DNA of 64,000 nucleotides from Sebastes aleutianus. Its lineage: Eukaryota; Chordata; Actinopteri; Perciformes; Sebastidae. The position numbers and the translations under genes are program-made. Shown here one piece after another: positions 34,451 to 44,220 of the stretch (position 1 is the first letter of the stretch; every line of letters starts with the position of its first letter). Under the pieces are notes generated by a model. That model saw nothing but the letters and a program-made list of their open reading frames with translations, did no database searches and had not been told where the DNA came from. The stretch spans positions 4,417,373-4,481,372 of the forward strand of contig CAKAKS010000062.1 of the NCBI GenBank assembly GCA_916700875.1, in the 5' to 3' direction.

Positions 34451-37378
34451 CCCACCTCCCGTCCATCCTCTAGAGATCGCGCCGACCCAAACCAACCACA
34501 CAAGTGTAAGGGACATCCTGGGAAGGGTTCTATTTGTTTTGTATAAATATATATATATATACACTGTATATTTATTTATCATCCAGTCTTTCAGTTCCAA
34601 GTGTTGCATGATTAGCTGAAGGAGCCAATCAAAGCCCGAGAGATATGAATATTCCCAGTTTGTGTCAGCACAGCTGCCTGACATCCCTCTGATGTATGTG
34701 TATGTATGTGTATGTGTGTGTGTGTATGTTGCATCTCACAGCACTGACTTGAACTTCTCAATGAATGAATGAATGTTGCTGATTTGTTATTAGAATTTAT
34801 TTTTAATTATTTGTTACGTTCAAGCAACTTAGTACTTACCGAGTATTTATCTGGTTCTTATCCCCAAAGTTATCATCTGAGCCGTGTCGTTGTGTGGATC
34901 ACTTAATTTGTGCACTCAGGGTTGGGAGACGAAGCAGTACTAAGAGGTCACATTGGTCACACGTTGGTTTTCTTTCTGAAAGACGCTGAGTTCCCTCAGA
35001 ATAACGGCGCTATAACAGCACTCCACCAATTTTACACGTCAAAGTCAGTTTTGTAGTCATGGTAATAACTCAAGTGACATCACATGAGTATTCTCTGGGG
35101 GTGTTGTCAAAAGGATCACTGGTTGGCTCAGGTCCAAATCACTGGATGAGTTGGTGAACTGTTGTGTTTGGGGGTTTTTTCAAACAGAAATGTGAGAACA
35201 TTCTCACCGCTCATTGGTTAGATATGTCAGAAAGTAAACGTAGGAGGAGGAAGGTCTGCCCACATATCAAGAAGGCAATGTACCTGGTTGCTAGTCCAGG
35301 GCAGTCAGCTGCTAACAACACTTGATTTCACAAAATTTGCATCCCAGAATGCAAAGCTCACCTGGCTACGGGAGCCACGTACTGTATGTCAAACTTGCAG
35401 GGTACGCCTTTGTAGTTGGGTAAGATTGAGATCGGATCACATTCCCAACACAAACGAACCGCTTGAGAATTCATTTGTGTGATCCGGACTGAGACCGCTT
35501 CCTCTACTAAACAGTCTCGGTGCGGTCCGCGCTCGAGTACAATTGCTGTGTTAAGATCTGCCCAGAACGGGAACGATAAATGAGTGTCGTGTGCGACGCC
35601 GCGTCTGGGACGCCTCGCGACGTCCTGACAGAAAGTCTACTAGCATGTTTTATCTTTTATTTTTTTTGCTTTCCACAACGTGTTCCGTCACGGCTGTGAA
35701 TTTGACCTGCTGAGCATCCCGTTGCGCGCCCGCTTTCGCTTCTCCCTGTGAATTATATTTCTACTGTTTTCCCCTGGAGCCTCGTGGGCCCCTTTACATG
35801 GTCGGGCTTGAGCCCCGGTAAGCCTGTATATCAAGCCGGGAGACCGTGTATTGTCGGAACAGGGGACCGACGTGTAGTCTGTCATGTGTCGCGGCCAAGT
35901 CACAACAAGAATTTATGACTCTTAATCGTCTAATTTGACATAGTGTACCGTCGTAACCGTCAAAAATATCGTGTAGTCTGATCCTGGCATAACAAGCGAT
36001 ATTGTTGAGTTGCACTATGGGATGTGTTAGAGTGTGTTGGACCTTTTTATTAGGAACTAAAAGTCATTTTTTTCCATTCTTATGTAATCTGTCTGTTGTA
36101 AATCCCGTAACTTTATGGAAGTGCAAAATCACTGGAGTAATCCTTTATTCTGTGCATCAACTGTACATCCACCTGCTGTATCTGGACACGGTCCCCTAGA
36201 TGACACTACTCACTTCTTTTAGAAAAAAGCCTTTAATCTGAGAATTTGTTTCAATTTCACTAATTCCATAATCATGCTCACTATATGTAAATTCAAGTTT
36301 AAAGCACAGTTTATGGGGAATGCAACAGTATTTGTTGCAGGGACAAAAAGTCTTAGCTGTGAGGAGATCAGTAGTATTAGGAAAGCATTTCCCACTGTGA
36401 TCTTTTATGGGATGCCAACATGCTGGTGTCAGATGATACTGGACGGTCATCTGTTTGTGGACCAGTTCCTATGTCCGCCCTTCCGTAATTGACAACATAA
36501 CACCATATCCATTACATTTGGGTTTTAAAATTTGGTTTTCACGCACGTCCGTATTATTAAAGGTCCAGTGTGTAGGATTTTGTGTCATCTAGTGGTGAGG
36601 TTGCAGATTGCAACCAACTGGATACCCCTCTGCTCAACACTCCCTTTCCAAGCTTGTTGCAGAACTACGGTGGCCTTCGGGTAACGTACAATCACGTGTT
36701 TGGTTTGTCCGTTCTGGGCTACTGTAGAAACATGGCGGACTCCGTGAAGAGGACCCGCTCCCTGTGTAGATATAAACAGCTCATTCTAAGCTAACGAAAA
36801 CACGATTCATAGTTTCAGGTGATTATACACTAATGAAATCATAGTTATGAATATTAAATTCCATTTCTGCTAATACTGTAGAGCCCCTGAAATCCTGCAC
36901 ACTGCGCCTTTAAGTGCCAAGTTGGATATATCGGAGCTTTTTACACGAGTGCTTATCACAAGTTTTATTACAAGTTTGAATATGACGATATGACATAAAC
37001 GTGGACATTAGGGTGGACATTGGAGCTGGGCTACTGCTTTGTTTTCTTTTTTTTTTTGCTGTTGTTTTTTTGTTATTGTTTATTGCCCCATTTGGTGGAA
37101 ATGACAGAGCTCACATACCCTGTTTGTAACTGCATGGATACTGTATGTCTCTAAATGATAAGCTACTTGTCATGTCATGCTGATTTCAAGTGTTTGTCTG
37201 CTCTACGTTTCTATTTATTTAAACACGTTTTGCACTTGTGTTGTTGATTCCCTGTGAACCAAACACTAATCCAATCATGAACAAATGACTTCATTCCAGT
37301 AAGTGTTAATCTATTTTAAAAAATAGCTGCCTATCATATAAAATGTGGAAATTATTTATCTGATATCTGTGCAATAAA
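34451..37378 (+). other. rogdi: rogdi 3' UTR region with candidate poly(A) signal
   Basis: No other gene is seen between the rogdi stop and the AATAAA at 37373-37378. This candidate is followed by TGTCCCTGTTGACC. The stretch includes a short TA tract (34545-34562), a TG-rich tract (34690-34730) and a TTAA MITE (36557-36913). Earlier cleavage is possible, so the extent is a candidate only. Confidence 0.4.
36557..36913. mobile_element. TTAA-flanked MITE (AGGTCCAGTGTGTAGG termini)
   Basis: It begins TTAAAGGTCCAGTGTGTAGG and ends CCTGCACACTGCGCCTTTAA, imperfect inverted ends bounded by TTAA. The 357 bp interior has short broken frames only. This is a third TTAA family in the window. Confidence 0.75.
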
Positions 37379-37871
37379 AATATCCTAAACAATATTCTGT
37401 CCCTGTTGACCTTCCCTTGCTGTCTGCTGCAGTGAAGCTATATATATAAAGATGTCTCATTAAACTGTTCACGCTGTGTGTGTGAATAATGATGCATGTG
37501 TCAGCAGCATTTTTATTAGCATTATTTATTCAATATTGAACACTTTGGGGCTTCATATGCTAATTGTGATAATTTCACACAAATGTCTAACAGGATGAAA
37601 TTATGAAGTGTTGACATTTTGGACAGACGTGGACGTAAACTGACACTAGACCGGTTGGCGAAGGCGTACAACCATGAGGTGGTAATTCTAGTTTTAAAGG
37701 TATAAAAAAAAGCAACTATGTATAGACGGATACTAAATAAATCCCTCTCAATCATCCCTTCTGCTCCTCTAGAAGTGTGTGGTGGTGTCTGTATCCGCAG
37801 AGATCCTGCAGGATTTTCTCTTTTCTTGTTACTTTTGCTGTGTTCGGGACATTTCTGGGCTTCAACAATAA

Positions 37872-38432
37872 TAGGGATGCACCGATACCACTTTTTTTCA
37901 GACCAAGTACAAGTACTTACATTTTGGTACTCGCCGATACCGAGTACCGATACGAGTACTTCTCTGTGCCAAAAGACCCTCGTTAGCAGCCAGCTGGAGG
38001 GTGTGAGCGACACACGGCAGGCTGGGGAGTCCCGCATTACGAGGCGGTGCCCTGCAACCGGTTCTAAGTCGGCTTGGAAAGGCTCGGGGCGAAGGTGGCT
38101 CGTGGCAGCAGCTTTCCAGTGCTCCCCGCCCGGACCTCACCGTGGACAAGCAAGCAGAGTGCAAGCAAAGCCCCGTGGCGCAATGAAATTGAGGGCCGGC
38201 GCGCGCCGGCTGAGGTGGGATCCTGGCCTAGCGGGGTCGGGCGCACCACCGGCCCGTCTCGCCCGCACCGTCGGGGAGGTAGAGCGTGAGGACCCAAAAG
38301 ATGGTGAATAGAGGTTAACGTCACACTGCTGTAAAGTAGTATCGGAGCCGTTGTATCGGAGCCGTTTTGCGAGTACAAGTACAAGAGCACAGTATCGGAC
38401 CCGATACTGGTATCGGTATCGGTGCATCCCTA
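37872..38432. mobile_element. hAT-like MITE carrying 28S rDNA sequence
   Basis: The 561 bp element has inverted ends TAGGGATGCACCGATACC and GGTATCGGTGCATCCCTA, with further GAGTACAAGTAC-type subterminal repeats. The flanks AACAATAA (37864-37871) and AGCAATAA (38433-38440) form an 8-bp duplication with one mismatch. The GC-rich centre, unlike the AT-rich surroundings, is 28S rRNA-like on the plus strand. Open frames of up to about 197 codons across it are by-products of the GC-rich insert. Confidence 0.85.
38055..38308 (+). pseudogene. 28S rRNA fragment inside a transposable element
   Basis: Bases 38169-38308 read as a 28S rRNA segment: GCCCCGTGGCGCAATGAAAT, GGGCCGGCGCGCGCCGGCTG, AGGTGGGATCC, GCGCACCACCGGCCCGTCTC, GCCCGCACCGTCGGGGAGGT, and GACCCAAAAGATGGTGAA. 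Bases 38055-38150 resemble the region that precedes it in 28S (GGTTCTAAGTCGGCTTGG, GGGGCGAAGGTGGCTCG). The intervening expansion segment of 28S is missing, and small indels are present, so it is a non-functional fragment. Confidence 0.85.
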
Positions 38433-39036
38433 AGCAATAACATTTTATGTCTCTGATTCACTGCTTTGTTCTCACTAACGCCGCTCCCTCTCTTCATTCA
38501 CTCTATAGCTCACTCGACCATCGCTGCTCTCTCTCTCTCTCCAACTTTGAATGTCGTGTGTCACATATTATACCTGTAAGTTGGGCAGATGCAGAGTAAA
38601 GCTTTACACTATTCTGAAAACAACGAAGGGATGCATTTCTCCAGGGCAGTGAGCACTGGTTAATGATCTCTCTGCACACACACGTCCTGGTGAATTGACA
38701 AGGAGGGACTTTGTCTAAAAGAGTGAACAGAGCAGTGAAGTGAATTGACGTGACGTCTTAAAGTTGGGATCTGTATGTTGTGTTGAAACACGACTCTAGC
38801 TTTCCTAAAGGAGTGACAGATTACAGACAGAGAGAGAGCAGGGCAGCATCAGTTTACAGCCCTGCGTGATCCAGTCTGTAAACATAAACACATCTACCTC
38901 CTGATTTATGCCCTCATGTGATTCTGTGTACTTTGTCCTCTACAAATGTTGTTTGCTGGAACAAGGACTCCATAAATTAACATGGTCACGATGAGAAGAA
39001 ATACACCAATACATTAAATAAAGCAACGTTGACATT

Positions 39037-39388
39037 TTTATTATTTATATATTTATTACTAAGTAAAACAAATTTCTTTCAACAAACAAAATAAGAGGAA
39101 GTGACATGCAAATCTACAGAGGTATGCTGAGTGTTCCAGCTCCTCGGTGGTATCCTAGCAACAAACCCCACACAGCAGTGACAATAAACAGTCAAAGAGA
39201 TCACGTGTGTTAGATTTCCATAACTTGGTAGCGAAGGACTCGTGAGCAACGATTCATTCTATGTGCAAGTGGACTAAATTTGCTAACAGACCAGTGAGAG
39301 TAAAATCAAAGCTTTGGCACAAAAGTTATTAGTAAGACTCTTCTGGCTTCATCAACCTTCACAATACTTGATGAGTGCAGTTGAGCCG
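39037..39388 (-). other. smim22: smim22 3' UTR with candidate poly(A) signal
   Basis: On the minus strand an AATAAA occurs at 39042-39037, about 350 nt after the stop codon. No competing feature lies between. Confidence 0.5.
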
Positions 39389-41238
39389 TCAGGGCTCCAG
39401 AGCCATGTTCTCCACGCCGACCTTCCGTCTCCGAGGCTGTTGAGGAAGCATAAAGCACTATCATCATCATCAGAGTACATGGTCCTAAATGACCTCTGCT
39501 CAATTTCAGTTCATTTCACTACATGACAGGATCTCTCTCTCTGTAAGGTGGTTAAACGTCTGCAATAAGGATGCCAGGAATACATTTAGGAATGGTCCTG
39601 TCTTCCATACAAACAGGATGATGAGGTGAGAGCAAAAAGTAGTGTACATGCCATGGACTTTAACTTTCTTTGTTCCACTGAGGAAATTTTGCATATAAAT
39701 TTGCATTCCAAATGCGGACATTCAAATAACAGTGATGGAGGGTTAAATACTGCACACTATTTAATAAATAGGGAGTGGTTTTGTGCATAGGCTTCTTCCA
39801 TGTCTTTCAAGTTGATTGCTTGTAGCTCTGAATCTGATCTGTCCTGGTTAATATGACATGTTAGTCAGGCAGTGTGCCCAAACATCAATCTTTACAACAA
39901 TCTTTTTTATTTAAACGTTCTCTATCTGACATTCAGAGCATGAATATATCATCAACAACTATTGTTTATGTAAAGATATAGAGGAGTAATGTCTACCTAA
40001 GCAGAGAATGAAGTTTCTCTCCCTCTGTGTGTGTTGGAATCTGAGTTTCTCTGTGCTTTATTTACATAGCCGGGCTGGCCGTGCGTGATAAAAAAAAAAA
40101 CATTTTATCTCACTGTGACGATATTTACTGCTGCTTTCAGAAATTACTACCCCCCCAACCGGGAAAATGTCCCCGGGACTAAATTTAGACCCTGGTCCTC
40201 AAAAGGTTCTTAGTTCCGTGGAACGGGATTACTGTTCTGTCAGCATTGTTGCCGATGTTTGCACTGTGCACTGTTAGCATCATTAACTGCGAGCCACCGG
40301 CTCAGCCGTCGCCATGTTGAGAGCCGTTGAGAGGCAATACAAAATGCTCTGAATTTCGCGTTTAGCACCTTTAGCCGTTATTTAGCAGGGATGGTAACCG
40401 TTGCAATTTAAAAAACTCTTTTCCAAGGGGCCGAGATGGCAGTATAAGACTTAAAAACAAAACAGCAAAAAGTTTGAAAAAATCCTAAAAATGTCACATT
40501 AAAGAGTAACAGACTTAAAACAATGTCAGATTGCATCGCAGCTCTGATTGTTCAGCTTTCCCATTTTTTCTTTAATTTCTGCCTTTGAGTCAGCACCTCA
40601 CTACGTGTGTGTGTGTGTGTGTGTGTGTGTTTTCCTTCAGTTCTCTCGTGTGTGTGAGTTTACCTTCTCGTCATCACAGCAGCAGCAGCAGCAGCAGCGG
40701 ATGAGGACCAGGATGACCAGCAGCAGAATCATACCTGAAAACACACAGAAAAACTTCATTAAAAAAATCATGATTATCAAGAGGATTTAGAGCTACGTTC
40801 TACTTCCTACTGTACTTTTTGTACAGATGTTTGTGTTTCTACTTTTCTTGTATTAGTCCTGCTCAATCTGCTTTTTATGTTGGATATATTTTTGTAATAC
40901 TCTGAATTCTGTGAATTGCTGATCAGGGGTGGGGGTCTGGGTTGATGGAGAGGGGTAGTGGGGAATGTTGCTTCCATTTATATTTAGCATTTGCCCTCAG
41001 TAAAAAAAATAATTTTTTAGTTGTATATTATATTTAGTTTAGTTTATGAATATGGACCCTGATGGAGTGTTATAGAACGTCCTTGCCTCTAAAATCCAGT
41101 TCTCTAACTCCACTCACCAATGAAGATGAAGAAGACTGCAAAAGAGGCGATGTCCCAGTCAGACTGGAACAAGTGCTGTCTGGAGAGCACATGGTTGAAC
41201 TTATCCACCAACTCCTGCTGCAGGTCTCTCGGCTCCAT
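39389..41238 (-). CDS. smim22: Small integral membrane protein 22 (SMIM22/CASIMO1-like micropeptide), three coding exons
   Basis: Coding exons, in order on the minus strand: 41238-41118, 40734-40664, 39436-39389. Together they give 240 nt, 79 aa. The first begins MEPRDLQQELVDKFNHVLSR. The conserved FQSDWDIASFAVFFIFIG enters a transmembrane helix (about residues 31-52). R53 and seven consecutive cysteines (54-60) follow, then an acidic/basic tail ending KVGVENMALEP. Human SMIM22 (83 aa) has the same plan: FFQSTWDTVAFIVF, a juxtamembrane cysteine cluster and a VDNLALEP end. Human CASIMO1 is reported to affect actin and squalene epoxidase; activity in fish is unknown. Juxtamembrane cysteines may be palmitoylated (inference). 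A splice acceptor just upstream of the ATG and a donor at 42937-42932 suggest a non-coding first exon. Position after rogdi matches the human gene order. Confidence 0.88.
40602..40630. repeat. (TG)n microsatellite
   Basis: About 29 bp of TG repeats about 30 bp beyond the exon 2 donor of smim22. Confidence 0.85.
40673..40698 (-). repeat. smim22: CAG/CTG trinucleotide tract encoding poly-cysteine
   Basis: Seven CAG units on the plus strand are read on the minus strand in the TGC frame and give the cysteine run of smim22. The run ends in a TGT codon. Confidence 0.85.
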
Positions 41239-41984
41239 CGCTCTGCTCTGTCTGCACACGGAAACACACACAGAAAGCAGCACTGAGCTCACAGCTCAAG
41301 TTTGGATTGACACAGAACAACATTGATTATTAACTTTATTAACTTCTTACATTTACTCTTGTTAGCACTTTTTTTTTATTACACTTGGGAGCCAGATGCA
41401 ACATAATTTCATTCTGCTGTGCACTTGCCATGTAAATAGCATGAATGACAATAAAGTTCATCTTGAATCGTGATGCATTGTTATTTGAACGTGGAAAAGA
41501 CAGCAGCTATGTGGTAAAAAAAACAAATGAATCCAATCTGAAATCATATCGATAGGTACTGTGAGTTTATTGGAACCTTTAGAGCAGAGGACACTAATGA
41601 GGCCACGATCGATATAAAATGTTATTCGACTGTACACCAGTTTTGTCTCTCAGTGGTGATATAGGATGGGAACCTCCAGATGTTTCGACTTTGGAACAGA
41701 CTTGTGAATATATATTCTGTAGTGAACAGCGGCTCATCAGAAAAAAACAAAAAAACAAACTCATAGTAGGACATTCTGCATGAACATACCTGTGGGGTAA
41801 AATGTTGTTTGATTAAAGGAGCCGCTCTAGGGTTGGAACCCGAACCCTATAATCCTGTAAACCGCAACACACATCAGACATCACCATGGTTTTAGGACAA
41901 AAATTAAGATTTTTATTTTCATAAATAACTGTATTTATTATAATATAAATAAACAGTTGGTCCCTGATATTGTTCACAAATAAG

Positions 41985-42303
41985 TGTGGCCAGGCAGATG
42001 AAGAAGTGTGAGAAAGAGAGTTTCTTTCTTTCTTTCTTTCTTTCTTTCATATTTTGTTAATTTGTTACGTCAATGCAGAAAATGAGGACGGGCGCAATAT
42101 TATAATTATGCTTATTTTAATTATGCTTATTTTAATTATATAATTAATAATCATATATACGTATATATATATATATATATATTTATTTATTTTTTTTATT
42201 TTTATTTATTATTATATTTTTTTTTAGAGGGCGACCAGTGCCCCCCCAGGAGGTGTTGCCCTAGGCAACCGCCTATATGGCCTTTGCCTTAAGCCAGCCC
42301 TGC
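41985..42303. mobile_element. Family C element, uninterrupted at the TTAA site
   Basis: It matches 27095-27309 (AAGTGTGAGAAAGAGA, GTCAATGCAGAAAATGAGG, GAGGGCGACCAGTG, CCCTAGGCAACCGCC). It then reads GCCTTAAGCCAGCCCTGCC without a break. It contains a (TTTC)n tract near 42021-42050 and an AT-rich insertion. It lies in the smim22 first intron. Confidence 0.7.
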
Positions 42304-42937
42304 CACTATTTTATAAAGTTATCAGGGACCTCCATCTGAAAAGAATTTGGTTGTTAGATATGACTGATGATATGATTGATATGATTAAGACCATAATTCT
42401 ATAGTTGTCAACTACAGTTGAGGAGATAACTGTGGAGGAAGTAAAACCTGTGATCAGAATAGACGCTCTTATGAGTCCTATATCGTAAATTAAATAATGA
42501 AAAACCACCAGTATCCCCCATATTTCTGGGGACACCCTGGATCTCCCTCTAGGACCCCTGGAACTCCCTCTATAGGACCCCTGGGGGTCCCAGGGGGAGT
42601 TCCAGGACCCCTAGTTGAGAATCACTGAGCAGCAACACATACCACAGGAGCACAGTGAAATTCACTTCTAAACACTTTCTTACTCCACATCTATAGGCTT
42701 CATATGTCTGTGTCTTGCTATATCATAAATCCATCAATGCACTTCATGTTGTGTTGACTGGTAACCAGGCATATAACTCATTATATCATTAGTACATTAG
42801 TTATAGAGTCTAGTAGTCATTCATTCAGAAGCTTTTACAGATTAAATCTGATAAAACTAACAACATTTTAATGTACAAATACATCTAAATAGTCGTTCTA
42901 CACTTTACAGTGCGATATTAGGCGTTGAGTTGCTTAC

Positions 42938-43015
42938 CTGTTAACGGAGTGGCTGCTTTAAAGTCTGTCCTTCCGGGTATGAAGGTCTACCTGACGCACC
43001 TGCTGCCCTTCACAC
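42938..43015 (-). promoter_or_regulatory. smim22: Probable smim22 non-coding first exon and promoter
   Basis: On the minus strand CTCCGTTAACAG is followed by the donor GTAAGCAAC. The sequence upstream (plus 42960-43080) is moderately GC-rich. This predicts a 5' UTR exon spliced to the acceptor just before the ATG at 41238. Its far end is not determined. Confidence 0.45.
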
Positions 43016-43099
43016 CGACGCACTGACTGGAGCTGACGTCACCTTCCTCATCATGTTGCATTCACAACAAACGGTCTTCTGTTTTTTTCTTTTTTTTTC

Positions 43100-43874
43100 T
43101 CTTTTCTTTAGTTCACTAACCGGTCATACCGGTGTAATTACAAAGAGATGTGCAAATCTATTAGAAGAACAACAAGACAAAATAACAGATGCCAGGGGAT
43201 AAACATTATACATGCACAAAGCCTGGGGAAATAAACATTTAGATAAATATATTAAAGGAGGTGCATAAAGTTACCCTCTTAATAGCTTTTTTTGTTTCCA
43301 GAGGAGAGAATCAATCTAATGTATTGTTGGGTTTCATGTTCAAATACAAAAAAAATGAAGGTTTAGATTTACTAAATTTGGATTTATGTATATGAAATTT
43401 AGCTATAAGAGAATAATCAGATTAATGATATAATTTTAATTTATTTTACTGTTACCTTTATGGAAACCAAACAAGACATTCTCTAGACATAGAATAAAAT
43501 CAGGTAAACATTATTGATAATCAATATTATCAATAATGAATCTACTCAAGTCCTTCCACAGCCTTTTGCTATGGTCACAGTGCCAGAATAGATGAAGAAG
43601 AGTTTCTGGGAGTAACATCACAGAATGAACAGTTTACATTGATGTCCTGTTTAAACTTAACAAGATAATGACTTGCTGGATAATATCTGTGAAGGATTTT
43701 AAAGGATACTTCTCTTATTTTGTTTGTCAAAAGATACTTATAGGGTAGAGTCCAGATGTTCTTCCACTTGAGGTCTTTTAAAAGGTTGTTCCAGTAATTG
43801 ACAACATAAGGCACACAAACAATATCACTCTGAAATAAATGACCTATACCTTTGTTATTATTTTTGGCAGACAA
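43100..43874 (-). mobile_element. LINE-1-like ORF2 C-terminal fragment
   Basis: The minus strand encodes NYWNNLLKDLKWKNIW, LPYKYLLTNKIREVSFKILH and FKQDINVNCSFCD. After a frameshift it continues PETLLHLFWHCDHSKRLWKD, the pattern of the L1 ORF2 C-terminus with its cysteine motif. It is truncated at the 5' end and frame-broken, so it is dead. Confidence 0.8.
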
Positions 43875-43914
43875 AAGTCCGCTGGATCAGGAATCTGTGG
43901 TACAAATCATTGTA

Positions 43915-43945
43915 ACAATAATAATAATAATAATAATAATAAAAG

Positions 43946-44013
<68 letters not shown>
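43915..44013. repeat. (AAT)n / (ATT)n microsatellite pair
   Basis: AAT repeats to about 43941, the spacer AAAAGC, then about 65 bp of ATT repeats. The two arms are complementary, so the locus could form a hairpin. Confidence 0.95.
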
Positions 44014-44014
<1 letters not shown>

Positions 44015-44034
44015 CAGCATGCACTTTGGGATGA

Positions 44035-44220
44035 TTTGATTGGCTCAGCAGTGTGGGTAGGCGGCTCCTAACCTAACCGGAAATGTTCCCTGACAGACAG
44101 CTCTGATGACCAATCAGTCGTGGTCACATTTCAGTCTACGTGGAGGCAGCAGGAAGTGTACTCCTGTTCTCCCTTCCGGGTTAAATCTCCTGGAACAGCT
44201 GAAGTTGTTTTGGAGGAGCG
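44035..44220 (+). promoter_or_regulatory. cog1: cog1 promoter and 5' UTR
   Basis: A reverse CCAAT box (GATTGG, about 44037-44042), an ETS-type CCGGAAAT (about 44079), and a forward CCAAT (about 44110) precede the start codon. No TATA box is seen. This fits a housekeeping gene promoter. Confidence 0.5.

Larger units (their letters stand above)
37379..39036. other. Convergent spacer between rogdi and smim22
   Basis: No gene is seen. The spacer holds the hAT-like element with captured 28S rDNA (37872-38432). The rest, including about 38440-39030, has no recognised feature apart from a short CT run near 38528. Confidence 0.6.

Noticed and set aside
37718..38311. 197-codon open frame and several overlapping ones on both strands
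   Set aside because: They arise from the GC-rich 28S rDNA core of a hAT-like element, which has few stop codons. No protein family is recognisable and there is no splice or promoter context.
43575..43874. 99-codon minus-strand frame as a host gene
   Set aside because: The translation is the C-terminal part of an L1 ORF2 and continues after a frameshift, so it is a dead LINE.
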